Notes under the pieces: generated by a model
What the model saw: the letters and a program-made list of their open reading frames with translations, nothing else
Told to the model about the DNA's origin: nothing
Databases searched by the model: none
Position numbers and translations under genes: made by a program
In this document: positions 18,905-27,887 of the stretch, one piece after another
How positions within the stretch are numbered: the stretch's first letter is position 1
How the letters are laid out: each line of letters begins with the position of its first letter
DNA from: JALCRY01 sp050946575
Lineage (GTDB): Bacteria > Bacillota > Clostridia > Peptostreptococcales > Anaerovoracaceae
Length of the DNA stretch: 64,000 bases
Direction of reading: 5' to 3'
Assembly: GCA_050946575.1 (NCBI GenBank)
Contig: JBMNVB010000008.1
Span: 11,026-75,025 of the forward strand

Positions 18905-19090
18905 AATGAGCAAAAATGGTGGGGAAATTTCGTATATGAAAATTCCCCCACCCTTTTTTGTGGGCTCGCGGCATTGATTCGGCCGGATTTTCGGAAAATC
19001 GCGTTTTTCGCCGGATCAATGCCCCACAAACGTTGGAATTTGGGTGGGGTAATTTCGTCATTTCAAAATACCCCACCTAAAATGCTCATT
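18905..19090 (-). repeat. Family A element, copy A5 (186 bp)
   Basis: Nearly identical to A4 and in the same orientation, 81 bp further on, suggesting a recent local duplication. The flanking sequence after both copies is also alike (CCTGGATTTCGGCCGGGATC). Confidence 0.85.
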
Positions 19091-19189
19091 CCTGGATTTC
19101 GGCCGGGATCGGAGCGGCGCCCGCGAGATCGGGGCGAAGCTCGCAGGATCAGGGCAGCGCCCGCGGTATCGGCGCCCGGCCCGCGCCCC

Positions 19190-19412
19190 TTCCGGCTCCT
19201 ACTCCACGGTCTTTTCCGGTTCGCTCCTACTCCGCGGTCCTTTCCAGTCGGCTCCTACTCCGCAATCTTTCCCGGTCCGCTCCTGCCCCGCGGTCTTTCC
19301 CGGTCGGCTCCTACCCCACGGTCTTTCCCGGTCGGCTCCCACTCCGCGGTCTTTTCCAGTCGGCTCCTGCCCCGCGGTCTTTCCCGGCTCGCTCCTACCC
19401 CGGGATCTTTTC
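19190..19412. repeat. 28 bp tandem repeat, about eight copies, entering a gene's 3' end
   Basis: Units of the form CGGCTCCTACTCCGCGGTCT plus TTCCCGGT recur every 28 bp. The last unit contains the stop codon and final codons of the minus-strand QueG-like gene, and similar CTGGAAAAGA sequence recurs in the array, so the repeat may have grown from the gene's 3' end. Confidence 0.8.
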
Positions 19413-20444
19413 CAGTTTTTCTATAGCCCACTCCGCTGCTTCAGTGACGCCGCCGTCATATATCTCGGCCGCCTTCTTCAGGGCCGGCAGATAACCGGCA
19501 TTGCCTGAATTTCCCATGGCGATCGCGGCATTGCGGCGGAAAATGTCCATGTCCCTGATGTAGTTGTACATGATCGGGTAAACGACCTCTTCATAGTAAT
19601 CGTCGTCGAGGAAGAGTATTTTCTCCAGATCGAATTTGTCCTTCAGCTTTTCCAGCAGCGGGTCTTTCCAGGCCGCGCGCTTCAGGGCGGCGCTGTTCTT
19701 CGGGCATGCGACCTGGCATTCGTCGCATCCGTGGATATGGACGCCGAGCATGTCCCAGCGCTCTTGCGGGAGCTCGCCCATCTTCAGCTGATTGTTGTGC
19801 ATCATGCATCTCTGCGGATGGAGCCTGCCGGGCCTCATTATCGCGTGAGACGGGCATGCATCAATGCATTTGTGACAGTTTTCGGGGCATTGGCGTTTCA
19901 CGGTCGGTTCGTCGCATGGAAGTTCCTTATCCACTATAAATGTATTGAGAATATTGAACGAGCCGTCTTCTTTCGTGAATGCGAAGTTGTTTTTTCCGTA
20001 AGTGATTATACCGGCTCTGGCGCAGGCCATCCGGGCCGGCACCTCGTTCGGGCCTTCATAGATCCCGATCCCGAGCGACTCGATATATCTCTTGAACTCC
20101 TGCAGTCTCACTCCGGCGGCCGAATCCGGCAGCGGTCCGTACGCGCGCGAAAGATACGCCCGCGCCACATACGGCAGCAGCTCCTCAGGATAGGCGCATT
20201 GACTGTATCCCCAGGTGAAGCAGATGATCGATTTCGCCTCCGGCCAGAACGTCTTAGGCCTGGCCGCCAGCCTGAGATCGGATCTGTCCGGGTATTTGGA
20301 ACGGTCCTCGTCCGTCCACATTGCATAATCCTCCCGGCTCAGTATCTCCTCTTCATATTCCGTAAAATCATCCGCCGATGTGATACCGACGTGTGTGTAT
20401 CCGAGTTCCAGTCCCTTCTGCTTTATTTTCTCTACCAGATCCAT
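19395..20444 (-). CDS. QueG-like double [4Fe-4S] protein
   Basis: Resembles epoxyqueuosine reductase (QueG), the cobalamin and iron-sulfur enzyme that finishes queuosine in tRNA. The 349-residue protein has the N-terminal reductase part, two [4Fe-4S] motifs (CPENCHKCIDACP and, later, CDECQVACP), and a C-terminal HEAT-like helical repeat ending in the 28 bp array. No other queuosine gene is nearby and anaerobes carry several QueG relatives, so a different reductive role is possible. TATAAT sits about 35 bp upstream on the minus strand, and AAAGGAGGCGGAG precedes the ATG. Confidence 0.75.
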   Translation of the reverse strand: MDLVEKIKQKGLELGYTHVGITSADDFTEYEEEILSREDYAMWTDEDRSKYPDRSDLRLAARPKTFWPEAKSIICFTWGYSQCAYPEELLPYVARAYLSRAYGPLPDSAAGVRLQEFKRYIESLGIGIYEGPNEVPARMACARAGIITYGKNNFAFTKEDGSFNILNTFIVDKELPCDEPTVKRQCPENCHKCIDACPSHAIMRPGRLHPQRCMMHNNQLKMGELPQERWDMLGVHIHGCDECQVACPKNSAALKRAAWKDPLLEKLKDKFDLEKILFLDDDYYEEVVYPIMYNYIRDMDIFRRNAAIAMGNSGNAGYLPALKKAAEIYDGGVTEAAEWAIEKLEKIPG

Positions 20445-20494
20445 GACTCCGCCTCCTTTTTGTTCTTATCCGGATTATAGCACAGAAGATACGG

Positions 20495-21379
20495 TCATCT
20501 CCGCATCAGTACATCAAGAAATTCTTCCGCCGCCGGGTTTTTGTCATTCTGTTTCGTGACTGCGATTATATCGACCGTCGCATCGACGTCTTCAAGCGGC
20601 AGATAAACGATGCCGCGCTGCCTTGATGAATCCCGCGGTCTGATGTCAAGGCAGTATCCGAGATTGCTGCGCACCATCTCAAGAGCCATGTAAATGTCGT
20701 CAGCGAAATAGATGTTGGACGGCTTTACCCCCGAAGCATAAAGCAGATCCTGGATCTTTTCGCCCTGCGGCGGCTCTATTTTCGGATATTCTATAAAGGG
20801 ATGTCCGTTAAGATTCTCCGCACTCAGAACGGCCCGCGACGCGAGCGGGTCGTCCGCGCAGACAGCAGCGTACAGCCGGTCGGAACGGACCAGCGTGTAA
20901 TCGAGCCCCGCCGTTTTTTTGTACGGTCCGCGGAACCGCGATATGCCGACCTGGATCTTTCCCGACAGCAATGCCGCGGGCTGTTCGTCGGACTGCAGCG
21001 CGTAGAGTTCGATCTTCACGTTCGGGAACGCCGCGCGGAATTCCCGGATCGTATCCGGCAGGAGCGAATGCATGACGGCGCGCGTGAATCCCACGCCGAG
21101 ATAGCCGCCGCCCGTCGCCGCCATTTCCCTGATATCATATTCAAGGCTGTCGGCCGCATTCACAAGCTCCCTGGCGCGCGGGTAAAAATATTCCCCGAGC
21201 GGCGTGAGCTTCATCGGCCTGTAATTCCTGTCGAACAGTTTCCCGCCGATCTCCTGTTCCAGTTTGGAAAGCTGCATGCTCACGGCAGTGGGCTCTATGA
21301 ACAGACTTGCCGCCGCTCTCGCCGAGTTTCCGCATCTCACTATCTCGCAGAATGTCTTTATCTGAGTTAAGTTCATCAT
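20495..21379 (-). CDS. LysR-family transcriptional regulator
   Basis: A 294-residue regulator with the N-terminal winged helix-turn-helix (MNLTQIKTFCEIVRCGNSARAAASLF) and a periplasmic-binding-protein-like effector domain. The start at 21379 has TGGAGA upstream; a further ATG at 21376 and an earlier one at 21397 are alternatives. It is divergent from the diaminopropionate ammonia-lyase/2-oxoacid oxidoreductase operon 117 bp away, the usual layout for a LysR activator of that operon. The effector is unknown, perhaps 2,3-diaminopropionate or its product. Confidence 0.88.
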   Translation of the reverse strand: MMNLTQIKTFCEIVRCGNSARAAASLFIEPTAVSMQLSKLEQEIGGKLFDRNYRPMKLTPLGEYFYPRARELVNAADSLEYDIREMAATGGGYLGVGFTRAVMHSLLPDTIREFRAAFPNVKIELYALQSDEQPAALLSGKIQVGISRFRGPYKKTAGLDYTLVRSDRLYAAVCADDPLASRAVLSAENLNGHPFIEYPKIEPPQGEKIQDLLYASGVKPSNIYFADDIYMALEMVRSNLGYCLDIRPRDSSRQRGIVYLPLEDVDATVDIIAVTKQNDKNPAAEEFLDVLMRR

Positions 21380-21496
21380 TTTTGAATATATCTCCATATA
21401 ACATTGCTTTACTTCTTCATAACTTAATATACAATAAAGTCAGAGAGGAAGTCCAGGGACAGGAGATAATCAATGCAGATAAACAGGAGGTGCGTC

Positions 21497-22744
21497 ATGA
21501 AAAAAGAGTACAGTGTATTTCATAACCCCGATCTGCTTTCCGACGAGGCCGAACAGGGGGCGCAGGAAGCCCTGAAGAATCTGAGAGGATGGCAGACCGC
21601 CGTCGATACGATAAAGACATGGCCGGGCTATGCTCCGACGCCGCTCTGGCAGCTCGACCACCGCGCGGCGGATCTCGGAGTCGGGAAGATATTCTACAAG
21701 GACGAAAGTCAGAGATTCGGAAGGAAACTCGGGGCCTTCAAGGCGCTCGGCGCGCCGTATACGATATTCCGCATCCTGTCAGATATCGTGGAAGAAAAGA
21801 CCGGGACCCGTCCGACCGCCGATCAGCTGAGGAGCGGAGAATTCGCGGACCTCACGAAATACGAGACAATGGCCGTAGCCACGGACGGCAATCAGGGGCG
21901 CGGCGTTGCCTGGGGCGCGAGCATGTTCGGATGCAGGGCCGTTGACTATATCCACGAAACTGTAAGCGAAGGCAGGAAGAGAGCGATGGAGGAATTCGGA
22001 GCCGTCGTGATCCGCTGCAAGGGTGAGCATGAAGCATCGGCGGCCCGCGGCAAGGAAGACGCGGCGATGAACGGCTGGCACTATATCACCAGCACGTCCT
22101 GGGACAACTGGAACGAAAAGATATGCCGCGACGTCATGCACGGATATATGACGACTGTGGAAGAGGCGCTCGATCAGATACCGGATCTTTCCAAAATCAC
22201 GCACGTATTCTGCCAGTGCGGAGTAGGAAGTATTGCCGCCGCAGTATTCTTCGGATTCGCGGAGCGTCTCGGCTTCAAAAATCTTCCGCGGTTCATAATA
22301 GTGGAGCCGACCGAGGCGGCATGCATGTACAAAAGCGCCGTCGAGGGAAAGCCGACGCCGGCCGACGGTACGATGAAAACGATCCAGGCCGGTCTGGCGT
22401 GCAGAGTACCCTCTACCGCAGCGTGGAACATCCATCACTGGCTCTGCAGCGATTTTGTCACAGTGCCCGATGAATACTGCGCCGAGGGCATGAGAGCGCT
22501 GGCCGAAGAAACGGAAGATGTGCCGATAGTGATCGGTGAATCCTCATCCGGCAGCATGGGTCTGATCATGAGGCTGAAAAGCGACAATGAGCTCAGGGAG
22601 AAACTCGGCGTGAACGAAGACAGCCAGCTGGTGCTGTTCGCACTGGAAGGTGCGACAGACCCCGAGCTTTACGAAAAATATGTCGGGAGCACTCCGGAAG
22701 AAGTTTTCGACAGGCAGGACAGAATGAACGCGAAAAAAGAATGA
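21497..22744 (+). CDS. dpaL: Diaminopropionate ammonia-lyase
   Basis: PLP enzyme that breaks 2,3-diaminopropionate (and, in known members, D-serine) to pyruvate and ammonia. The 415-residue protein is of the fold-type II tryptophan synthase beta family. GAFKALG supplies the probable Schiff-base Lys82, ATDGNQGRGVAWGA binds the substrate carboxylate, and CQCGVGSIAAAVF holds the PLP phosphate. The start at 21497 is preceded by AGGAGG at 7 bp spacing. It leads an operon with a 2-oxoacid:ferredoxin oxidoreductase that could oxidise the pyruvate it forms. ATCAATGC lies in its leader. Confidence 0.9.
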   Translation: MKKEYSVFHNPDLLSDEAEQGAQEALKNLRGWQTAVDTIKTWPGYAPTPLWQLDHRAADLGVGKIFYKDESQRFGRKLGAFKALGAPYTIFRILSDIVEEKTGTRPTADQLRSGEFADLTKYETMAVATDGNQGRGVAWGASMFGCRAVDYIHETVSEGRKRAMEEFGAVVIRCKGEHEASAARGKEDAAMNGWHYITSTSWDNWNEKICRDVMHGYMTTVEEALDQIPDLSKITHVFCQCGVGSIAAAVFFGFAERLGFKNLPRFIIVEPTEAACMYKSAVEGKPTPADGTMKTIQAGLACRVPSTAAWNIHHWLCSDFVTVPDEYCAEGMRALAEETEDVPIVIGESSSGSMGLIMRLKSDNELREKLGVNEDSQLVLFALEGATDPELYEKYVGSTPEEVFDRQDRMNAKKE

Positions 22745-22765
22745 CGGGAGGCTGCGGAAATAATC

Positions 22766-22954
22766 ATGAAAGCAATAGAGATAAACAGGAAAAGATGCAA
22801 GAAATGCGGCATATGCACCGCATTCTGCCCGAAAAATGTATTCGAATCATCCGAAGACGGAGCGCCGCGCGCGGCAAGGCCCGAAGACTGCGTCGGATGC
22901 AGGCTGTGCGAAAAGCGGTGCCCGGATTTCGCGATCGAAGTCAGGGAGGTATGA
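22766..22954 (+). CDS. 2-oxoacid:ferredoxin oxidoreductase, ferredoxin-like delta subunit
   Basis: A 62-residue protein with two [4Fe-4S] motifs, CKKCGICTAFCPKN and CVGCRLCEKRCPD. It is the small electron-transfer subunit of KorABCD-type enzymes and passes electrons from the TPP-bound intermediate to soluble ferredoxin. It lies 21 bp after dpaL and overlaps the alpha subunit region. Confidence 0.92.
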   Translation: MKAIEINRKRCKKCGICTAFCPKNVFESSEDGAPRAARPEDCVGCRLCEKRCPDFAIEVREV

Positions 22955-22956
22955 TC

Positions 22957-24087
22957 ATGGGAGAACTCAGATTCATGCAGGGAAACGCCGCGATGACCGA
23001 AGGCGCGATCGCGGCCGGAGCCCGGTTTTTCGCCGGATATCCGATAACGCCATCCACGGAAGTCGCCGAAATGTCGGCGGTGAGGCTCCCGCAGGTCGGA
23101 GGCATGTACGTCCAGATGGAAGATGAACTCGGCAGCATCGCGGCATTGATAGGAGCGTCGTGCGCGGGCAGAAAAGCGTACACTGCCACGAGCGGGCCGG
23201 GGTTCACATTGATGCAGGAAAACCTCGGCGTCGCCGTCATGGGAGAGATCCCGTGCGTGCTGATAGACGTTCAGAGATGCGGCCCGAGCACGGGCCTCGC
23301 GACAAAGCCGGCTCAGGGAGACGTGATGCAGGCGCGTTACGGGACGCACGGGGATCACGGCATCATCGCATTGACGCCGTCGTCCGTGCAGGAATGCTTC
23401 GACCTCATGGTGACCGCCTTCAACTTTTCGGAGCTTTACAGGACGCCGGTGATCTTCCTGTCGGACGAGATCATCGGGCACCTTAAGGAGCAGGTCATCA
23501 TCAGGAGCGGGGACGAACTGAATGTCGTCGGGCGCGCGAAGCCGACTTGCTCACCCGAAGAATACAGGCCGTACGATTTCGACAGCGACTTCACGCCGCT
23601 CGCGGAATACGGAAGCGAATATGTTTTTAAAATCAATGCGAGTACGCATGATGAAACGGGACGGCCGTCCGCGGATCCCGGGAACTGTGACCGCCTGGTC
23701 AGGCATCTGAGCGGGAAGATCGAGAGGAACCGCGATAAGATCGCGATCACGAAAAAATATATGCTCGAAGACGCAGAATATGTGATCATCGCTTATGGCG
23801 GCGCCGCGAGGTCGGCTCTTTCGGCAATGGAAAAAGCGAGAGAGCGCGGTATACGCGCCGGCGTTCTCAGGCTCGTCACGCTGTGGCCGGTACCGGAGCG
23901 CGAGATCGCCGGTGTAATGAAAAATGCGAAAGCTGTCATCGTTCCGGAGCTCAACCTCGGACAGTACATCGGCGAGATCCGCATGCGTAACCCGGGGAAC
24001 ATTCCGGTCGTCGGCGTGAACCGGACAGACAGCAGGCCGATCCTGCCGGATGAGATACTTGATGCGATCGAGGAGGTGAGCGTGTGA
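22957..24087 (+). CDS. 2-oxoacid:ferredoxin oxidoreductase, alpha subunit
   Basis: Forms the alpha-type subunit of a KorA/VorA-like enzyme that decarboxylates a 2-oxoacid to acyl-CoA, CO2 and reduced ferredoxin. The 376-residue protein has GNAAMTEGAIAAGARFFAGY, the GYPITPSTE segment, and QRCGPSTGLATKPAQGD (family motif QRGGPSTGxPT with Gly to Cys). Of two in-frame ATGs, 22957 has AGGGAGG at 7 bp; the one at 22951 is only 1 bp from it. The true substrate cannot be read off; pyruvate, 2-oxobutyrate or a branched 2-oxoacid are all possible. Confidence 0.9.
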   Translation: MGELRFMQGNAAMTEGAIAAGARFFAGYPITPSTEVAEMSAVRLPQVGGMYVQMEDELGSIAALIGASCAGRKAYTATSGPGFTLMQENLGVAVMGEIPCVLIDVQRCGPSTGLATKPAQGDVMQARYGTHGDHGIIALTPSSVQECFDLMVTAFNFSELYRTPVIFLSDEIIGHLKEQVIIRSGDELNVVGRAKPTCSPEEYRPYDFDSDFTPLAEYGSEYVFKINASTHDETGRPSADPGNCDRLVRHLSGKIERNRDKIAITKKYMLEDAEYVIIAYGGAARSALSAMEKARERGIRAGVLRLVTLWPVPEREIAGVMKNAKAVIVPELNLGQYIGEIRMRNPGNIPVVGVNRTDSRPILPDEILDAIEEVSV

Positions 24088-24899
24088 TGTATAAGGATTT
24101 TCTGCTCGAGGAGAAGCTTCCGTTATTCTGGTGCGCCGGATGCGGCGACGGGATCGTCCTGCGGGCGATACTCGAGGATTTCAGCAATAAGGGCTGGACC
24201 CGTGAAAACACGGTGGTCGTGACCGGGATCGGATGCTGGGGCAAGGCCGACGATTATATCACGACGAACACATTCCACGGGACCCACGGAAGAGCCCTCG
24301 CGTTCGCGACCGGGATGAAGCTCGCGAAGCCTTCGCTGAATGTAGTCGTGCTGATGGGCGACGGCGACGGAGTGACGATCGGCGGCAATCATCTGATACA
24401 CGCAGCGAGGCGGAACGTTGATATCACGGGGATCATGGTGAACAACTTCAATTACGGCATGACAGGAGGGCAGTATTCCGGCACCACGCCGAAGGAATCC
24501 CTGACCAAGACATCGCCCTACGGGCACGTCGAGAATCCGTTCGACGTCTCGGAGCTTGTAAAGGCGGCCGGCGCGACGTTCGTGGCTCGCGCGACGGTCT
24601 ACGATGTGAACGGACTAGGATCGATGATAAGCAAAGCGACAGCGCACAGGGGCTTTTCGTTCGTCGAAGTCATTTCCCCGTGCCCGACGCATTTCGGCCG
24701 CAATAACAAACTCGGGAACGCACCGGAAATGATGAAGTACATCAGGGACAATACCGTTGATATTTCAAAAGCGTCCGGGATGACGGCGGATGAACTCCGC
24801 GGAAAAATAGTGACAGGAATCTCTGTGGACAGAGAAGCGGAGGATTACAGCAGCGCATACAGACGCATCACCGAAAATATGAAGGGAGATGAGCATTGA
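24087..24899 (+). CDS. 2-oxoacid:ferredoxin oxidoreductase, beta subunit
   Basis: TPP-binding catalytic subunit. The 270-residue protein has FWCAGCGDG near the N-terminus, the TPP/Mg motif GDGDGVTIGGNH...VNNFNYGMTGGQ, and the conserved SPCPTHFGRNN. The ATG at 24087 overlaps the alpha stop codon by 1 bp; a GTG at 24084 with AGGAGG 7 bp upstream is an equally possible start. Confidence 0.92.
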   Translation: MYKDFLLEEKLPLFWCAGCGDGIVLRAILEDFSNKGWTRENTVVVTGIGCWGKADDYITTNTFHGTHGRALAFATGMKLAKPSLNVVVLMGDGDGVTIGGNHLIHAARRNVDITGIMVNNFNYGMTGGQYSGTTPKESLTKTSPYGHVENPFDVSELVKAAGATFVARATVYDVNGLGSMISKATAHRGFSFVEVISPCPTHFGRNNKLGNAPEMMKYIRDNTVDISKASGMTADELRGKIVTGISVDREAEDYSSAYRRITENMKGDEH

Positions 24900-25459
24900 T
24901 GTCAAAGCAGACGGAGATAATAATAAGCGGCGTCGGCGGACAGGGCACGATCCTCTGCGGCACGATGATCGCCGAAGCGGCAGTCCTGCATGATCATCTC
25001 CACGCGACGCTCTCTTCCGAGTACGGCGTCGAGACGAGGGGCACGTTCGCGAAATCCGACGTTATCATAAGCGCCGGGGAAATATATTTCCCCGATGTCA
25101 CAGACCCCGACCTCGTGATCTGCCTCGCTGATAAAGCGTATGAAAGGTATTCAGGGAAAATAGAAAACGGCGCATTGATGATATATGATTCTTCGGAAGT
25201 GACGCCGGACCCGCTGCAGGCCGAAAAAGAGGTCGGCGCAGACCTCGGCCGGATGGCGCGGGATATCGGAAATCCGACGGTGAGGAATATCATTGTGCTC
25301 GGCGTAATAATCGGTTATCTCGAAGCGGTATCTCCGGACGGCGCGAAGGAACGAGTGCGTGAGTTTTTCGGGAAGCGCGGAGAAAAAATCGTGCAGATGA
25401 ACCTTGCCGCGTTCGACCGGGGATACGAAGCGGGAACAGCAATAAAAAAAGCTGAATAG
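24899..25459 (+). CDS. 2-oxoacid:ferredoxin oxidoreductase, gamma subunit
   Basis: A 186-residue gamma subunit with ISGVGGQGTILCG (nucleotide-type glycine loop) and SSEYGVETRGTFAKSD, both typical of KorC/PorC. TGATG coupling joins it to the beta subunit (1 bp overlap). It is the last gene of the dpaL operon; the next gene has its own promoter. Confidence 0.93.
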   Translation: MSKQTEIIISGVGGQGTILCGTMIAEAAVLHDHLHATLSSEYGVETRGTFAKSDVIISAGEIYFPDVTDPDLVICLADKAYERYSGKIENGALMIYDSSEVTPDPLQAEKEVGADLGRMARDIGNPTVRNIIVLGVIIGYLEAVSPDGAKERVREFFGKRGEKIVQMNLAAFDRGYEAGTAIKKAE

Positions 25460-25528
25460 CGGGATCCCGAATGTCCGCCGCCGGATACCCGGCCGCAGGA
25501 TTATTGTCCGTCGTACAATTCCAAGTAT

Positions 25529-25557
25529 TGACTCATTTCCGTCCGTAATATATGATT
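25529..25557 (+). promoter_or_regulatory. Promoter of the CoA-transferase gene
   Basis: TTGACT (25529-25534) and TATGAT (25552-25557) lie 17 bp apart, 27 bp before the ATG at 25584, so the CoA-transferase can be expressed apart from the operon ahead of it. Confidence 0.65.
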
Positions 25558-25583
25558 TTTGCAGCAATAAAGGAGACACGAAG

Positions 25584-26918
25584 ATGGATGTTTTTGAGGA
25601 ATACAAGAAGAAGCTGAAGACTCCGGACGAGGCGGTCAAAGTAGTGAAGGACGGAGACTGGGTGGATTATTCCCACTGGGTCACCCGCCCGATCCTGCTC
25701 GATCAGGCTCTGGCGAGAAGGAAGGACGAGCTCAGCGAAGTATTCGTGCGGGGCGTCCAGATGCGAGGCCCGGTCGCGATCGCGGATGTGGATCCGGAGC
25801 GCGAACACTTCATCTACAACGAAGGGTACCTGTCAGGCGACGACAGACGCCGCGCCGAAAAGGCTCCGGTGTACTACTGCCCGATGACGCTCCGCGATTA
25901 TCCGAAATACTACCGTGAATTTCTTCACATCAATGTCGCGATGATGCAGGTGTCGCCTATGGACAGGCACGGTTTCTTCAGCCTTTCCGCGAGCGCCGGG
26001 ATGGCCGGCGAAGTAGTGAAAAACGCCGATACGGTGATACTCGAGGTTAACGAGCATTTCCCGCGCATCCACGGCGGTCCGGACACTTTCATCCACATCT
26101 CGGACGCGGACATCGTCGTAGAAGGCCCGCACGAACCGTTCCCGGAAAAAAAGCCGGCCAGGATCACAGATGTTGACAGAGCCATTGCCGGATACATCTT
26201 CCCGTACATCAGGAGCGGCGCTACGCTCCAGTTAGGCATCGGCGGCATCCCCGATGCAGTAGGCTCGCTTATTGCCAATTCTGATCTGAAAAACCTCGGT
26301 ATGCATTCCGAATTATGCTCGGACGCATTCCTCGACATTCACAACGCCGGAAAACTGACGGGAAAATACAAGAACGTCCTGCCGGGCAAAAACGTGCTCG
26401 CGCTGGCCGGAGGCTCAAGACAGCTGATGGAGTGGGTCGACGATAACCCGTCCATGGAAATAAATTCAGTGTCATTCGTGAACGACCCGGCGGTCATGGG
26501 ACAGATAGACAATTTCATTTCAATCAACAGCTGCCTGACTGTCGATCTTTACGGTCAGATCAATGCGGAGACAACCGGGCTCAAACAGCTCGCCGGATCC
26601 GGCGGACAGCTCGACTTCGTGGAAGGCGCGGCACGATCGAAAGGAGGAGCGTCATTCGTCTGCCTCCCTTCGACATTTACCGACAAACAGGGCGTTCGAC
26701 ACTCGAACATCCTGCCGCATTTCAACGGAGAGATCGCGACATGTCCGAGAAGCGTCTCGTTCTTCATCGCCACTGAATACGGAGCCGAATGCGTCATGGC
26801 GGCGACAGTATGGCAGCGGGCGGAAAAACTGATCTCACTCGCCCATCCGGACTTCAGAGAAGAACTGATCAGGGCAGCCGAAGACCAGGGAATCTGGCGG
26901 CGCTCGAACAAAAGATAA
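25584..26918 (+). CDS. Acetyl-CoA hydrolase/CoA-transferase family protein
   Basis: Family I CoA-transferase of the 4-hydroxybutyrate/butyryl-CoA:acetate type, moving CoA between carboxylates. The 444-residue protein has GIGGIPDAVGS, then GMHSELCSD with the predicted catalytic Glu243, and the C-terminal FISINSCLTVDLYGQINAET segment. AAAGGAGACACGAAG precedes the ATG. After the upstream oxidoreductase it could turn an acyl-CoA product into a free acid while conserving the thioester. Its last 327 bp and terminator are duplicated at 29045-29423. Confidence 0.88.
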   Translation: MDVFEEYKKKLKTPDEAVKVVKDGDWVDYSHWVTRPILLDQALARRKDELSEVFVRGVQMRGPVAIADVDPEREHFIYNEGYLSGDDRRRAEKAPVYYCPMTLRDYPKYYREFLHINVAMMQVSPMDRHGFFSLSASAGMAGEVVKNADTVILEVNEHFPRIHGGPDTFIHISDADIVVEGPHEPFPEKKPARITDVDRAIAGYIFPYIRSGATLQLGIGGIPDAVGSLIANSDLKNLGMHSELCSDAFLDIHNAGKLTGKYKNVLPGKNVLALAGGSRQLMEWVDDNPSMEINSVSFVNDPAVMGQIDNFISINSCLTVDLYGQINAETTGLKQLAGSGGQLDFVEGAARSKGGASFVCLPSTFTDKQGVRHSNILPHFNGEIATCPRSVSFFIATEYGAECVMAATVWQRAEKLISLAHPDFREELIRAAEDQGIWRRSNKR

Positions 26919-26931
26919 TCAGGATATGAAA

Positions 26932-26969
26932 AAACAGTTCATGGTCAGGCATGGACTGTTTTTCTTTTC
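26932..26969 (+). terminator. Intrinsic terminator of the CoA-transferase gene
   Basis: The stem AAACAGTTCATG / CATGGACTGTTT is followed by TTTCTTTT. The same hairpin is found at 29385-29422 behind the duplicated gene fragment. Confidence 0.85.
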
Positions 26970-27214
26970 TAAAAATATCAACATATTTCCCGATAATAAG
27001 AAAATGTACATATAATATTTTTTATATCATCACATCGAGAGAGTTATTATCATAACAACATTCCCTTGCCGGTTTCATACAAACAGGTGTACATTCTCTC
27101 GTTTTCCATAAACGTCCAGACCATGCACCTGCGGCCTTACAAGACGTCAGGAACCATAGATACTCACCTCCAAAACGACATGAAAAAAGCGCCTCGTCAG
27201 GAGACGCTTCAAAA
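26970..27214 (-). terminator. Low-GC spacer with the tetR terminator
   Basis: On the minus strand AGCGTCTC CTGA CGAGGCGCT followed by TTTTTT (27182-27210) ends the tetR transcript. The rest of this AT-rich spacer shows no gene; a 78-codon frame overlapping the tetR tail is not credible. Confidence 0.7.
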
Positions 27215-27757
27215 TTATTGATATTGCTTTTCGACGATTCCATAAATGATATTGCCAAATTCTTCAGGCTTTTCAGGACATCCTGCTGAAAGCCACTCCT
27301 TTATGACTCCGATCACTCCGTGATAGTTGTATTGGTACGAGATGCGAAAGGTCTGCTCGTCATATGTTCCCCGTTTTATCAACAGCTGCTTCATTCGATC
27401 ATACATGATATCGATAACCTTTTTAATATACTGGCTTTCCAGCCTTGATTCAAAGAATTCCCGGTAGAAGGACTGGTTTTCGTATATGATCTTCAGCAGC
27501 TTATAACGGTCGTTTTCGATGTCGCCATCTGCAAAAACACTTGATGTGAGTTCTTCTTCGAGCTGTTCATATAGGTCATAGATATCCCTATAGTTGCGAT
27601 AGAAGGTCGCACGATTGATATCAGCCTTTTCACATATCTCCTTTACAGTGATTTGCGCAAGGTGTTTTTCCTTCAGTAGATCATAGAGTGCCTCTCTGAT
27701 CACCATTCTTGTGTACAAGGTACGTCTGTCCATCTTTTTTCCTTCGTTCTGCGACAT
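27215..27757 (-). CDS. TetR/AcrR-family transcriptional regulator
   Basis: A 180-residue repressor with the N-terminal helix-turn-helix (ITVKEICEKADINRATFYRNYRDIYDLYEQL) and a short TetR C-terminal domain of the TetR_C_33 kind. GGGAGGTAAAA precedes the ATG. Base composition and codon use are clearly lower in GC than the surrounding genome. It is divergent from the reductase at 27888 and probably controls it through the palindrome at 27850-27865, which overlaps its own -35 box. Confidence 0.9.
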   Translation of the reverse strand: MSQNEGKKMDRRTLYTRMVIREALYDLLKEKHLAQITVKEICEKADINRATFYRNYRDIYDLYEQLEEELTSSVFADGDIENDRYKLLKIIYENQSFYREFFESRLESQYIKKVIDIMYDRMKQLLIKRGTYDEQTFRISYQYNYHGVIGVIKEWLSAGCPEKPEEFGNIIYGIVEKQYQ

Positions 27758-27798
27758 TTTTACCTCCCATGTTGCGCATTTTTCATCTCAGATGTGAT

Positions 27799-27865
27799 TG
27801 ATGCTTGTATCCCTTCCGCTCACACATTATATTAGACACAAGAAAGAAATGCAACACGTATTGCA
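27799..27865. promoter_or_regulatory. Divergent promoters and operator of the tetR/reductase pair
   Basis: Plus strand: TTGTAT (27805-27810), 17 bp, TATATT (27828-27833). Minus strand: TTGCAT (complement of 27849-27854), 17 bp, TATAAT (complement of 27826-27831). The near-palindrome TGCAACACGTATTGCA at 27850-27865 overlaps the tetR -35 and lies just after the reductase start site, a good position for TetR to repress both. Confidence 0.7.
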
Positions 27866-27887
27866 GAAAATACAGGAGGCTAAAAAT

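Noticed and set aside
22741..24087. Oxidoreductase alpha subunit start upstream of 22951
   Set aside because: The extension overlaps the ferredoxin gene in another frame and reads as Arg-rich shadow sequence.
27022..27258. 78-codon frame overlapping the tetR 3' end
   Set aside because: It crosses the tetR terminator and has no family features.
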